A stretch of 60,106 nucleotides of DNA from CALCLY01 sp900552775 (GCA_937966555.1 CALCLY010000008.1:1-60106), one strand, 5' to 3'. Shown: positions 9,108-18,049, counted from the stretch's first letter. The notes: a model not told the origin generated them from the sequence alone. Numbers and translations are program-made.

Positions 9108-10448
9108 ATGGATTACATTAAAGAAACGGCTTCTCTTTTAAAAGGAAAGCCGCTTGCACTTATAAACACTTTCGGCTGTCAGCAAAACGAAAACGACAGC
9201 GAAAAAATCGCCGGTATACTGAGCGAAATCGGATACGGTTTCACAGATGACCCCGGCAAAGCCGATTTGGTTATTTTCAACACCTGTGCCATTCGCGAAA
9301 ATGCCGAAAAAAAAGTTTACGGAATGCTCGGCGCGTTAAAGCCGCTTCATGAGATGCGTCCGTCTATGGTAATTGCGCTTTGCGGCTGCATGGCAAATGA
9401 AGAGCATAACGTAAAAAAAATAAAGTCAACATTTAAACAGGTAGATATTGTTTTCGGCACAAACAGTATTCATAAGCTGCCCGAATATCTTTATAACACC
9501 CTTTCCACGCGCAGAAGAGTTTTGCGCGAAACGGAAGATTATGAAATTCATGAAGGCGTGCCGACATTGCGTAAAAGCAAAATCCGCGCCGGCGTTCCCA
9601 TTATGTACGGCTGCAACAACTTCTGCTCTTACTGCATAGTTCCTTATGTCCGCGGCAGAGAAAGAAGCCGCAGCGAAGAAGATATCCTGAGCGAGGTTAT
9701 ATCCCTTCGCGACAGCGGCATAAAAGAAGTTATGCTTTTGGGGCAAAATGTGAATTCCTACGGCGGAGGAGGAGATAAGTTTGCCGAGCTTTTAAGCCGC
9801 GTGAGCGACACGGGGATTGAACGCATACGGTTTATGACATCGCATCCGAAGGATATAAGCGACAGCGTTATAAGCGTTATGGCGGAACGCGATAATATCT
9901 GCAAATCCCTTCACCTTCCGCTTCAGTGCGGCAGTTCAAAAGTTTTAAAGCTTATGAACCGCAAATATACAAAAGAATGGTTTCTTGAAAAGGCGGAACG
10001 CGTTAAAGCCGTAATGCCGGGCATCACCCTCACCACCGATATTATAGTCGGCTTTCCCGGTGAGACAACCGCGGATTTTGAAGAAACACTTGAGGTTTTG
10101 GAAAAAGTGCGTTTTGACATGATTTATTCCTTTATTTTTTCACCGCGCCGCGGCACACCTGCCGAAAAAATGCCTGATGTTATAAGCGATGAAGAAAAAA
10201 AGCGTAATTTTGACAGACTTCTTGAAGTGCAGAATGCAATTTCTCTCGAGAAAAATCTTGCCATGATCGGCAAAACGGAAAAAGTTTTGGTTGAGGGTGC
10301 AAGCAAAACAAGAAGCGATGTTTTAACCGGTCATACAGACGGGAATAAAATTGTAAACTTCAAAGGTTCTCCTTCCCTCACAGGTCAAATCGTTGATGTT
10401 AAAATAACCGAAACGGGAACATTTAATTTAACCGGAGAACTTATATAA
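9108..10448 (+). CDS. miaB: tRNA-2-methylthio-N6-dimethylallyladenosine synthase MiaB
   Basis: 446-residue radical-SAM methylthiotransferase. The N-terminal MTTase domain carries three cluster cysteines in NTFGCQQNENDSE, FNTCAIRENA and LCGCMA. The radical-SAM core has the CxxxCxxC motif in GCNNFCSYCIVPYVRGRERSR, and the end is a TRAM domain. MiaB adds a methylthio group to i6A37 of tRNAs reading UNN codons. The sequence is full length. It is the last gene of this plus-strand run before a strong terminator. Confidence 0.96.
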   Translation: MDYIKETASLLKGKPLALINTFGCQQNENDSEKIAGILSEIGYGFTDDPGKADLVIFNTCAIRENAEKKVYGMLGALKPLHEMRPSMVIALCGCMANEEHNVKKIKSTFKQVDIVFGTNSIHKLPEYLYNTLSTRRRVLRETEDYEIHEGVPTLRKSKIRAGVPIMYGCNNFCSYCIVPYVRGRERSRSEEDILSEVISLRDSGIKEVMLLGQNVNSYGGGGDKFAELLSRVSDTGIERIRFMTSHPKDISDSVISVMAERDNICKSLHLPLQCGSSKVLKLMNRKYTKEWFLEKAERVKAVMPGITLTTDIIVGFPGETTADFEETLEVLEKVRFDMIYSFIFSPRRGTPAEKMPDVISDEEKKRNFDRLLEVQNAISLEKNLAMIGKTEKVLVEGASKTRSDVLTGHTDGNKIVNFKGSPSLTGQIVDVKITETGTFNLTGELI

Positions 10449-10473
10449 ACGGGGCAGCAAAAAACACAAAAAC

Positions 10474-10512
10474 GGCGCAGCAAAACAATTTCGTTTTGCC
10501 GCGCCATTTTTT
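10474..10512. terminator. Bidirectional intrinsic terminator
   Basis: GGCGC-A-GCAAAAC pairs with GTTTTGC-C-GCGCC around a six-base loop and is followed by a T run on the plus strand. A T-rich tract also lies on the minus-strand side, so it can end both miaB and the converging gene at 10520. Confidence 0.8.
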
Positions 10513-10519
10513 ATATAGC

Positions 10520-11149
10520 TCACCACTTTTTATTACGTTGAAAATAACCGCTTATGGTCACAGAACTAAATTCCCCTCGAATCGAAAAATCAATTCTTGA
10601 AATTTCATCGTCTGCATATCTCTTTAATAATTCCGACCAATAAACATCCGAAGTTTCCCAGTATTCCCAAACTCCGCTTTCTTTAAGGATTTTGGGAGTT
10701 GTTTCCTCCATAGGCTTTAAAAATTCAGGATATGTGACAGGCTCTCCAAGCTTTTTTTCATACGTTCCGTAAAGCTCGCGGCAAAGCTTTGCCGTGGCAT
10801 TCATACCTTTGTCATTATCATTAAAGCAATACTGTAAAGAAGCAAGAATATTATCATAAAACCCAAATATAATTTTTACGTCCTCGCTGCCGTATTTATA
10901 CAGTTCATTTAAAATAATCAGTTTTGAATCTCCGTTCTCCCTGTATAATGTACTGTCATTTTCAAAATCAATTCCCGTTTTTTCCGAAACCTCATCAATA
11001 TTTTTCCCCAGTATGTCCGTTGTGTTTGTGTAAAAATATTGACTCCTTATGCTTTTTCCGTAGTTTATGCAAAATATAACACTCATGCATAACACAGCGA
11101 ATATGAGCACCGATATAACAGCTTTTAAAGCAAAATGTTTATGCTTCAT
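10520..11149 (-). CDS. Membrane-anchored protein of unknown function, paralogue of the next gene
   Basis: 209 residues with one N-terminal membrane segment (ALKAVISVLIFAVLCMSVIF) and an extracytoplasmic domain I do not recognise. Its domain is clearly homologous to the gene at 11190: both have SQYFYTNT-DILGKNIDEVS, EKTGID, AKLCRELY and a WSELL segment at matching places. The ATG at 11149 is chosen because AAGAGAG precedes it by 9 bases; 32 upstream residues are dropped. It lacks a clear lipobox cysteine, unlike its paralogue. It follows that gene in the same direction and probably shares the strong promoter at 12051. Confidence 0.75.
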   Translation of the reverse strand: MKHKHFALKAVISVLIFAVLCMSVIFCINYGKSIRSQYFYTNTTDILGKNIDEVSEKTGIDFENDSTLYRENGDSKLIILNELYKYGSEDVKIIFGFYDNILASLQYCFNDNDKGMNATAKLCRELYGTYEKKLGEPVTYPEFLKPMEETTPKILKESGVWEYWETSDVYWSELLKRYADDEISRIDFSIRGEFSSVTISGYFQRNKKW

Positions 11150-11189
11150 ATTTTTATCTCTCTTCATAGATTTTAATATAAAAAATTTA

Positions 11190-11837
11190 TCAACCGAGCC
11201 TTGCACGGAAATATCCTTCAACAGCCACCGCATACTCGTATTCACTTTTTTCTTCTGCCTTTATTGAGAAGTCAATGCTTGAAATCTCCTGATTTGAATC
11301 GGCATTTAGAAGTTCAGACCAATCAATACCGGAACTCTCCCAATATTCAATAATCCTGCTTTCGTTTTTAAGCATTTCAAGATTTGCTTCTTCCATCGGT
11401 TTTGAAAATTTATAATACGTGTCAGGTTCTCCGAGCTCTTTTTCATATTTCGCGTAAAGCTCGCGGCAAAGCTTTGCCGCCGTTTTCAACCCATCGTCAT
11501 CATTATTAAAGCAAAACTGCACACTGTAAAGACAATTACCGAAAAATTCAAGTCTGATTTTCACATCGGCTCCGCGGTATTTATACATCTCATTCAGAAC
11601 CGTTTTTTCAGTGTCTTCCCGTTTATAGTACACTTCAGCTCCGTTTTTTAAATCAATTCCTGTTTTTTCCGAAACCTCATCAATATTTTTCCCCAGTATG
11701 TCCGCTGTGTTTGTGTAAAAATATTGACTCTTTATATTTTTTTGTGAATCTTTGCAAGAAACAATAAATACTCCTAATGTTACTATCATAAATAGCGAAA
11801 CACTTTTTTTAAAAAACAGTCCACATATATGTGTCAT
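11190..11837 (-). CDS. Predicted lipoprotein of unknown function, tandem paralogue
   Basis: 215 residues with a lipoprotein-type signal peptide ending in FIVSC and the same C-terminal domain as the gene at 10520. Tandem copies with this level of similarity suggest local duplication followed by divergence of the anchors (lipoprotein here, membrane helix in the other). A TGGAG site lies nine bases before the ATG. The start codon overlaps the stop of the small frame upstream (ATGA), so translation may be coupled. No enzyme motif is visible. Confidence 0.78.
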   Translation of the reverse strand: MTHICGLFFKKSVSLFMIVTLGVFIVSCKDSQKNIKSQYFYTNTADILGKNIDEVSEKTGIDLKNGAEVYYKREDTEKTVLNEMYKYRGADVKIRLEFFGNCLYSVQFCFNNDDDGLKTAAKLCRELYAKYEKELGEPDTYYKFSKPMEEANLEMLKNESRIIEYWESSGIDWSELLNADSNQEISSIDFSIKAEEKSEYEYAVAVEGYFRARLG

Positions 11838-12018
11838 ACTTTGTTACTCCATTTACAGTATAATTTATTAAAATAAAAAGCACGAACCTCTTCCCGATTC
11901 CGAAAAGACAGCTCATGCATTGAAAGCTCTACCGATTTAATATTAAAAACTACAAGACATTTTTTTCGGCAGGCATATCAAAGACATGATTCGTCTTTTC
12001 GGGTGATATGTATACCAT
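11834..12018 (-). pseudogene. Small ORF (about 61 residues) split by a frameshift at a run of seven A
   Basis: An ATG at 12018 follows a very strong GGAGG site and opens a 22-residue frame (MVYISPEKTNHVFDMPAEKN..., stop at 11950). At a run of seven A (T run at 11960-11966 on the plus strand) a -1 shift enters a second frame that stays open for about 40 codons. That frame contains VELSMHELSFRNREEVRAF and ends at 11834, overlapping the next start as ATGA. The joined product would be about 61 residues. It may be a gene with a one-base indel, a sequencing error, or a programmed -1 shift. No homologue is recognised. Confidence 0.45.
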
Positions 12019-12050
12019 CGGAACCCCCTCCTTCCTTATCTTGTAATTCG

Positions 12051-12079
12051 ATTATATCAAAAGCTTAATTAAATGTCAA
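12051..12079 (-). promoter_or_regulatory. Perfect consensus sigma-A promoter
   Basis: TTGACA (12074-12079) and TATAAT (12051-12056) on the minus strand with a 17-base spacer, 33 bases before the small-ORF start. It should drive the small ORF and the two paralogous secreted-protein genes. Confidence 0.85.
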
Positions 12080-12101
12080 TATTTTTATTTTTAAAAAAAT
12101 T

Positions 12102-12142
12102 AAGGCCGTTTAAAAGTCAATTGACTTTTAAACGGCCTTTTT
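12102..12142. terminator. Perfect palindromic bidirectional terminator
   Basis: A 19-base perfect inverted repeat (AAGGCCGTTTAAAAGTCAA and its complement with essentially no loop) has T tracts on both outer sides. It ends the minus-strand gene at 12162 and insulates the promoter at 12051. Confidence 0.8.
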
Positions 12143-12161
12143 TATGGTTTAAGATGTTATT

Positions 12162-12959
12162 CTATTCGCAGCAGCAACCGCCCTCAAAATCGCTCTTTGT
12201 CGGCGGGAAAAACTCGTCAACGGGGAAATTTAAGTTTTCGAAAAGCTCGCACGGGTCACTTTCCGTTGCCTGAACGCAGTCGTTATCGGGCACACAGAAA
12301 TCATATGCCGGGATAAGCAGCTGAACACTTCTCTGAAGCTTTACAATTGTAAATATTCCCAATGTCACAAAAACTCTTTTTGTATCGCCGTTTAAAACCA
12401 AGGCGTCATCAAACACTCTGCCGATGCAGTCGGGAACATTGCCGAAATCCACGTCGCAGCAGCATTTGCAGCATGGGTCGGCAGCCTCAACAAGCTTTGC
12501 GGAGAGTGCAATGGGGTCAACAGTTTCAACAACGGCTTCGGGGAGATTTGTCTTTCTCCAACCCTGAATATCCATTTCTCCGTTTCTGTATTTGGACGAG
12601 AAAATTTTCGCATTGCCTTCCGAGCCGAAGAGCGCAATTTTCTTTTCAAACACCGCAAGACCGGAAACCTTGCGCGGACTTTGCAGACCTGTGCAAACAT
12701 CAAGCGTTATCTTAAAAAAGTATTTAAGCTCCACAGTATAGAAGCCCTTGTTAAACGGAACAGGCTCAACATCTGTGAAAATCCATATAATTTCCGCATT
12801 TCTGCATTTTACGCTCACGGCATTATCAACGATGCTCTGTCCGGCTCCCGTTAAGTAAACGCGTAAATCTTCAAGACACTCTTTTGATTTACAGGAATCG
12901 TAAATTTGCTTTGTCTGAATGCATACTGCTTCTTTGCAGTCAAATTTTTTATCATCCAT
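12162..12959 (-). CDS. Cysteine-rich protein of unknown function
   Basis: 265 residues, no signal peptide, no membrane helix. Cysteines are clustered in DCKEAVCIQTKQIYDSC, KSKECLEDLRVYL, ADPCCKCCCDVDFG and the tail GGCCCE. I recall similar proteins in many Clostridia but know no function; a metal-binding or disulfide-cross-linked spore structural role is plausible given the LysM and SPOCS neighbours, but this is inference. The ATG at 12959 is seven bases after AGGAGG; an in-frame TTG two codons earlier abuts that site and is rejected. A palindromic terminator follows. Confidence 0.7.
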   Translation of the reverse strand: MDDKKFDCKEAVCIQTKQIYDSCKSKECLEDLRVYLTGAGQSIVDNAVSVKCRNAEIIWIFTDVEPVPFNKGFYTVELKYFFKITLDVCTGLQSPRKVSGLAVFEKKIALFGSEGNAKIFSSKYRNGEMDIQGWRKTNLPEAVVETVDPIALSAKLVEAADPCCKCCCDVDFGNVPDCIGRVFDDALVLNGDTKRVFVTLGIFTIVKLQRSVQLLIPAYDFCVPDNDCVQATESDPCELFENLNFPVDEFFPPTKSDFEGGCCCE

Positions 12960-13028
12960 AGCCAATCCTCCTAATTTTTTCGGTTCTCAACAATATTCTA
13001 TGAAGGATTGCCTTTTAATGTGATTTAT

Positions 13029-14051
13029 TTATTGTCTCCCCGCCGCAATTCTTACATTTTTTTGATGCGCCTCGTTTTTCTCTCCCGTACTGTGAGTTGT
13101 ACTGCCAAGAAAATGAATATCGAAATGTCCGTCATAATTATTGCCCTTGACATAGTCAAAATTTGTTCCTGCGCCGTAGCCGCCGCTTCTGTACTCCGTA
13201 TATGCCCCCGCGGTTGCATACTCGTTTCCGGCGTGCGGCATTGAAGAAGCCGACGCGGCAATCGTCCTTCCGTTATAAATAACAAACACCGGGCGGCTTG
13301 TCCACGAAAATGTGCCTCCCCATATTTCTTTCATAGCGGCTGTATCCGCCGCCGTGAGCGGCTCGCAGTCTGCATGATTTGCACCGATTGTTCTCTTTGC
13401 ACGGAAAGTTTTTCCCGTATATAAGTCACGCACCGTAAAAACCGAATCTATAGGCACCACGTACTGCGCCGCACTTTCCCAGTCGAGGTATTCCCCGAAA
13501 CCATCGGGCGCATAAGTCCCCGGTACATGGTGCACGGGCACCGTTATAACATCTCCCTCCTTCAAAGAATCGGAACTCATTTTTGAATTACAGGCACAAA
13601 GCTCTTCAAACGGTATTCCAAACTTTTTTGAAAGCTTCCAGAAATCGTCTCCCCATTTTATGCTGTATGTCATATATGTAACATACGGAACTCCGTTTTC
13701 CGTGCTCTTTTTAAGTTTTACAATATCTCCTGCCGCAAGTCCGGAGCTTTCGTTTTTTCCGTTTAACGCCAGAAGATCGTAAAAGCTCATTCCGTATTGC
13801 TTTGATATTTTCCAATATGAATCTCCCTCTTTTGCAATATGTACGTCTATCCCCGGAATAAGCACGTTTTCTCCCACATAAAGCCCGGAATTTTCGTTTT
13901 TTCCGTTAGCTTTCAAAAGCTCGTAAAAGTTAACTCCGTGTGCCTTGCTTATTTTGTAATAGCTGTCTCCGCTTTTTGCCGTGTATGCCGCCGCATTTGT
14001 GCACAGCAGCGAAACACAGACTGCCGCCGCCGTGATTTTACCAATATTCAT
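13029..14051 (-). CDS. Secreted triple-LysM protein with C-terminal domain of unknown function
   Basis: 340 residues. A signal peptide (MNIGKITAAAVCVSLLCTNA) is followed by three LysM repeats at about 24-68 (YTAKSGDSYYKISKAHG), 70-112 (HIAKEGDSYWKISKQYG) and 125-170 (YSIKWGDDFWKLSKKFG). LysM binds peptidoglycan or chitin sugar chains. The last 160 residues form an extra domain with KTFRAKRTIGANHADCEPL and a His/Asp-rich segment GHFDIHFLGSTTHSTG, perhaps a catalytic site, but I cannot name the family. AGGAGGG lies just before the ATG at 14051. It is divergent from the SPOCS gene, which suggests a shared spore-envelope context. Confidence 0.82.
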   Translation of the reverse strand: MNIGKITAAAVCVSLLCTNAAAYTAKSGDSYYKISKAHGVNFYELLKANGKNENSGLYVGENVLIPGIDVHIAKEGDSYWKISKQYGMSFYDLLALNGKNESSGLAAGDIVKLKKSTENGVPYVTYMTYSIKWGDDFWKLSKKFGIPFEELCACNSKMSSDSLKEGDVITVPVHHVPGTYAPDGFGEYLDWESAAQYVVPIDSVFTVRDLYTGKTFRAKRTIGANHADCEPLTAADTAAMKEIWGGTFSWTSRPVFVIYNGRTIAASASSMPHAGNEYATAGAYTEYRSGGYGAGTNFDYVKGNNYDGHFDIHFLGSTTHSTGEKNEAHQKNVRIAAGRQ

Positions 14052-14142
14052 GGTATCCCTCCTAAAAAAGTTTTCACCTTCTATATTCATTTAATTTCTC
14101 TCAAAACCTTTATGTAATGTTTTCCGCCGTTTTTAAAATATT

Positions 14143-14172
14143 GTCATAAACTCCAAAGGCTTGTCATATATA
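14143..14172 (+). promoter_or_regulatory. Possible sporulation (sigma-E-like) promoter
   Basis: GTCATAAA (14143-14150), a 14-base spacer and CATATATA (14165-14172) resemble the sigma-E pattern (-35 like GTCATATT, -10 like CATACAAT), 33 bases before the SPOCS gene. One or two positions deviate, so this is tentative. Confidence 0.35.
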
Positions 14173-14205
14173 TTCTTTAGAAATAATTGCGAAAGGGAGA
14201 GTTTC

Positions 14206-15750
14206 ATGGATATAGAAACAAAAAACTCGGAAATCAAAATAAGCGAAACCACCGCAGGCTGCGGCTCTGAAGTGCTTGCCGAGACAGACGTAATCATACC
14301 CGAGGATTACCCCGACATCATGCGTATACTTCAGATAGACGCCACGGCGCACATAAGGGAAAAAGAAGTCGGAAATGACAGGGTAATTCTGCGCGGAGAA
14401 GCAAATATTAACATAATTTACGTTCCCGACCCGAAAATGAGCGACATGCCCGCAAAAAGCATCACCGCCACGGCGGGATTTACGGACGTTTGCGAAGCCC
14501 ACGGAATAAGTGCGGATATGAAGCTGCACAGCTGTGCAGACGTATCCGACATTGAATACAATCTTGTAAACAGCAGAAAGATAAATATAAAATCAACCGT
14601 TTCAACGGAAATAAAAGCCATGCGTCAGGGAGAAACCGAGTTTATTTCCGATGCTTCCTCCGATATGGATCTTAAAACGCTTAAAATACCGGTATCAACA
14701 TTCTGCCAGGAAGCAGACGAGGATTTTATAATAACGGTTGCAGATAAACTTGAATTTCCCTCCGGGAAACCGGCTGCCGCTGATATTTTAAAGGTTTCCG
14801 CAAATGTTTTCGGGAGTGAAGTGAAACTTATAAGCGGAAAAGCGGTTGTGAAAGGCAATGTGCGTGTTTCAACGCTTTACATCGGAAAGAAAGACCCTGC
14901 CATCGAATACATGGAACACGAAATTCCTTTTACTGAAATTCTTGATCTGCCCGGCATTAACGAAAACATGGATGCCGACATAGATTACTCTGTGCAATCC
15001 GTTTATTACGAAGCCGATTACGATGAAAGCGGAGCACGAATGATGGGAGTTGAAATCACCGTATGTGCAAATATAAATGTTATCAGCCGAACGGAAACAG
15101 AAATTCTCTCAGACTGCTACAGCCCGTCGTGTGAAATAACTCTTGCAAAAAGAGTGTGCAATATAGACAGTATAGAATCTCTTTTAAGTCCCGACATCAC
15201 TGTGCGCGGAACGGCTTTACCCTCAGGCAACACGCCTCCTCTCAGCGCCGTTTACAGCATAGACGCACAGCCGATTATAAAACGCGTAACAGGCAATGAA
15301 TCGGGTGTTCTGATAGAAGGCGTCTTAAAGCTTTCTGTTTTATGCCTTACGCAAGACCCCGAAATGCCGCTTTTAAGTTTTAAAGACTTTATAGATTTTT
15401 CGCAAACAGTAAACGCAGAAAATGCTGAAAATTCGGCAATCGAATGCAGCGCACACCTGTCAGCCGTAAGCTATACGCTGTCCGATACAGCGTCCGTAAA
15501 CGTGCGCGCCAATATATCGGCATCGGTTAAAATTATACATACGCAAAAAATAAATGTAATAGATGAAATAAAAATAAGTGAAAGTGAACCTCCCAAGCGA
15601 TCTCCGATAGTAATTTATTTTGTAAGCGACGGGGATACATTGTGGAGCATTGCCAAGAAATACAGAACAACGACAGAGCGAATAACCGCCGTAAATTCAA
15701 TATCTTCCCAGGACAATTTAAAATCCGGAATGAAATTAATTATCCCCTGA
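14206..15750 (+). CDS. SPOCS (DUF3794) and LysM domain spore protein
   Basis: 514 residues with repeated SPOCS/DUF3794 units, a domain tied to spore coat or spore envelope proteins. Unit one is around residues 10-110 (VLAETDVIIPEDYPDIMRIL), unit two around 170-260 (VADKLEFPSGKPAAADIL) and unit three around 310-410 (AKRVCNIDSIESLLSPDITV). A C-terminal LysM (about 465-512, YFVSDGDTLWSIAKKYRTTT) would bind cortex peptidoglycan. There is no signal peptide, as expected for a mother-cell spore protein. The ATG at 14206 follows GAAAGGGAGAG; a TTG at 14161 is rejected. It is divergent from the triple-LysM gene. Confidence 0.88.
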   Translation: MDIETKNSEIKISETTAGCGSEVLAETDVIIPEDYPDIMRILQIDATAHIREKEVGNDRVILRGEANINIIYVPDPKMSDMPAKSITATAGFTDVCEAHGISADMKLHSCADVSDIEYNLVNSRKINIKSTVSTEIKAMRQGETEFISDASSDMDLKTLKIPVSTFCQEADEDFIITVADKLEFPSGKPAAADILKVSANVFGSEVKLISGKAVVKGNVRVSTLYIGKKDPAIEYMEHEIPFTEILDLPGINENMDADIDYSVQSVYYEADYDESGARMMGVEITVCANINVISRTETEILSDCYSPSCEITLAKRVCNIDSIESLLSPDITVRGTALPSGNTPPLSAVYSIDAQPIIKRVTGNESGVLIEGVLKLSVLCLTQDPEMPLLSFKDFIDFSQTVNAENAENSAIECSAHLSAVSYTLSDTASVNVRANISASVKIIHTQKINVIDEIKISESEPPKRSPIVIYFVSDGDTLWSIAKKYRTTTERITAVNSISSQDNLKSGMKLIIP

Positions 15751-15773
15751 CCTGCCTTATTGTATTTTAAGAT

Positions 15774-15826
15774 AACAACAAAGCAGCTGAAATTGCCGAA
15801 TTTTCCGCTGCTTTGTTGTTTGTATA
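15774..15826 (+). terminator. Intrinsic terminator after the SPOCS gene
   Basis: A 14-base perfect stem (AACAACAAAGCAGC) at 15774-15787 pairs with 15807-15820 and is followed by a T-rich tract. Confidence 0.75.
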
Positions 15827-15849
15827 TTTTTCTGCGACCGTATCCTTTT

Positions 15850-17724
15850 TTATTTTTCAAAAACGTAATACTTATTTTCTTTAAACCCTTCATGTTGCTT
15901 TATAATCGGGAAAGCCGCACCGATTCCCTCACGCTCTGAAATAAAACTGTCAAAATTCTGTCTCATAAACCAAAGCTCGCCGTTTTCATCTTCAACTTTC
16001 GACATTATCTCCGTACTGTTGCTTTCATCAGTGCTTGAAACTTCCAGGTCGGAATATCTCCAAACCATGCGGAAAATTCTGATATTATTTCTGAAAAGCG
16101 TTTGTTCCGCCGTTTCCAATGCCTTGTCAAAAAGGTCATAAACCATAGCCTTATCGGCATTTCTTATAAGATATTCTCCCGCTTTGTCTATAGAAACCTG
16201 TCCGTCAATCACGTTTTCGCAATACTCTATAATCTTTTTTATATATTCGGCGCCGTTTCCGAAAATCAGACAAAATCTGTTTAAATTATCTTCCATTGAA
16301 AGTGACGTATCAAACGCTGTCCTCGAAAAAGAATAAAAATTAAATATATTGTTCCAAAGATTAAAGCATTCCAGCTGTGTTCCGAGTCCGTATATCCCTT
16401 TTTCGGAAAACCGCTTGCAAAGAACCTGCATTTCATCTGCTTGGGGCATATATCTTTGCTTTGCGCCGTAATTTCCCATAAGATAGTCGTAATATACCGC
16501 TTTTGCTCCCTTCTCAATCCATCCAAGTATAATCTTCTCGTAAGATGAACCGATAAGTCCGCTTCCGTTCGGTTTTCCAATCTTGCGCAAACCGTTTGTC
16601 TGCCATACGGATTCGTCTATTACAACTGAGTTTTCAATAACATCATCTTTATCGCATTCAAGTAAATCCGTATAAACAATTCTGTCAATTTTTAGATTTG
16701 AACCGTTTTCGCGCAGTATTTTTGCGATTTTATTTACAAAATACGTATAATTCTGATTTTTGGTATGCCTTGAACATTTTCCGCAACAGCATCTGTCTCC
16801 CACGCCGTCATTTGGCCATATTGTCACTGCGTCCACCATAGGGTTTTCTTCCGACCATTTCAAAATATTTTCGGCAAATGTTTTTATGCATTCGCTGCTT
16901 CTCAAGCACAAAATCCATTGCCCATTATAGTCCTCCGGCTCCATATAATATCTAGAACCGTCTTTCTCCAGTCTGTAAAACTCAGGGTGTGTTTTATAAT
17001 AGCTCTCTTCAAAATATTTGTTTCCGTCCGGCGGTAAAAAGAGCTTTATTGTTTCATGATGCCCCACGGTAAACGCAATGCCGCGTTTTTCGGCTTCCTC
17101 AAGCATTCCATTTTCCTTAAAGCCCTCATATATACTTGCCCATGTTAAAATTCTGTTGTACCTGTTTTTTGCAAGCCAGCTTATAAAAGGAATATTAAGC
17201 GGATGATTCGGATTACCCGCCCATGCGCCGTATTGAACAATTGCACAGCGGTATTCCACATCTGCGCACTTTTTTACATATTTCATTTCAGGAATGATTA
17301 TATTTTCGCTTTTTGCAATAAATTCACCTGCATTGTATGCACTTCCGGCATAAGCCGCGAAACTGCAACCCAAAACTCTTTCCATGAATTCATAAACAGC
17401 ATAAAGCGTACCGCGCTCGAATTCGTTTTCGTTCTTGCTGCTGCCGGCAAGAAGAAGCACGTCTCCTTTTACAAAAATCATAAACCCTTCGGGGCCCGGA
17501 ACTTCTTCGTCAAACTCCTTTTCCGAAATCAATTCTTTAGCCGCCGCATTTCTATCCGGACCACCTATAATTATTTTAGTTTTCCCATCATAATTTTCCG
17601 AAAAGGCACCGCATATTTTTTCTAAATAAATACTAAGTTCTTCAGCCGCAAATTTTTCTCTCGGCGTCGGTATTTCGGGCAAGATCACTTTTGATATCAT
17701 TATGCCGTCTTTTATTATTTCCAT
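15850..17724 (-). CDS. DUF4838 domain protein, probable glycoside-active enzyme
   Basis: 624 residues matching the DUF4838 architecture: an N-terminal domain like the GH20/GH67 accessory domain (PTPREKFAAEELSIYLEKIC, LYAVYEFMERVLGCSF) and a central TIM-barrel-like DUF4838 region with WPNDGVGDRCCCGKC and a later YDYLMGNYGAKQRY. Proteins of this type are associated with polysaccharide breakdown, but activity is unproven. There is no signal peptide with this start, so it should act in the cytoplasm on imported oligosaccharides. The ATG at 17724 has AAAGGA 12 bases upstream. It stands alone, with an AraC-family fragment upstream that may once have been its regulator. Confidence 0.75.
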   Translation of the reverse strand: MEIIKDGIMISKVILPEIPTPREKFAAEELSIYLEKICGAFSENYDGKTKIIIGGPDRNAAAKELISEKEFDEEVPGPEGFMIFVKGDVLLLAGSSKNENEFERGTLYAVYEFMERVLGCSFAAYAGSAYNAGEFIAKSENIIIPEMKYVKKCADVEYRCAIVQYGAWAGNPNHPLNIPFISWLAKNRYNRILTWASIYEGFKENGMLEEAEKRGIAFTVGHHETIKLFLPPDGNKYFEESYYKTHPEFYRLEKDGSRYYMEPEDYNGQWILCLRSSECIKTFAENILKWSEENPMVDAVTIWPNDGVGDRCCCGKCSRHTKNQNYTYFVNKIAKILRENGSNLKIDRIVYTDLLECDKDDVIENSVVIDESVWQTNGLRKIGKPNGSGLIGSSYEKIILGWIEKGAKAVYYDYLMGNYGAKQRYMPQADEMQVLCKRFSEKGIYGLGTQLECFNLWNNIFNFYSFSRTAFDTSLSMEDNLNRFCLIFGNGAEYIKKIIEYCENVIDGQVSIDKAGEYLIRNADKAMVYDLFDKALETAEQTLFRNNIRIFRMVWRYSDLEVSSTDESNSTEIMSKVEDENGELWFMRQNFDSFISEREGIGAAFPIIKQHEGFKENKYYVFEK

Positions 17725-17773
17725 TTTTATAACCATTCCTTTCACTGCCTTCAAGGCATAAAACAGTATGAAA

Positions 17774-17795
17774 ATATTGCACATTAGCGCAATAT
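17774..17795 (-). terminator. Small hairpin, possible terminator
   Basis: ATATTGC and GCAATAT pair around a short loop after the AraC fragment on the minus strand, followed by TTTTC. It is weak and could equally be part of the DUF4838 leader. Confidence 0.35.
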
Positions 17796-17806
17796 CTTAT
17801 AATCTT

Positions 17807-18049
17807 TTAGGTGTCCCATTTTCTGTATTTCCCGGGTGTTATCCCGGCATATTTTTTAAAGCCTTTAATCATCGTATCAACATTTGAAAACCCGAGACTG
17901 TCTGCGATTTCCGAAACTGACATGTCTGTTTCGTCCAAAAGTTCCCTGCCGTTTTTATTATAATAAAAATGCGGTTTTGTGTCAAGAGAGTTTGCAAAGT
18001 CTATTTGCAAATATTGTATTGATATATTTATTTTATTTTCTGTCTCCAA
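17807..18049 (-). pseudogene. C-terminal fragment of an AraC-family regulator
   Basis: An 80-residue frame whose second half, DETDMSVSEIADSLGF followed by FKKYAGITPGKYRKW, is the last helix-turn-helix of an AraC-family regulator. The first helix-turn-helix and the whole sensing domain (normally 200 or more residues) are missing; the first 40 residues do not look like AraC. A TTG at 18049 with AAAGGA before it could start it, overlapping the DUF2325 gene by 17 bases. A truncation remnant is the simplest reading; a small one-motif DNA-binding protein cannot be excluded. Confidence 0.65.
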
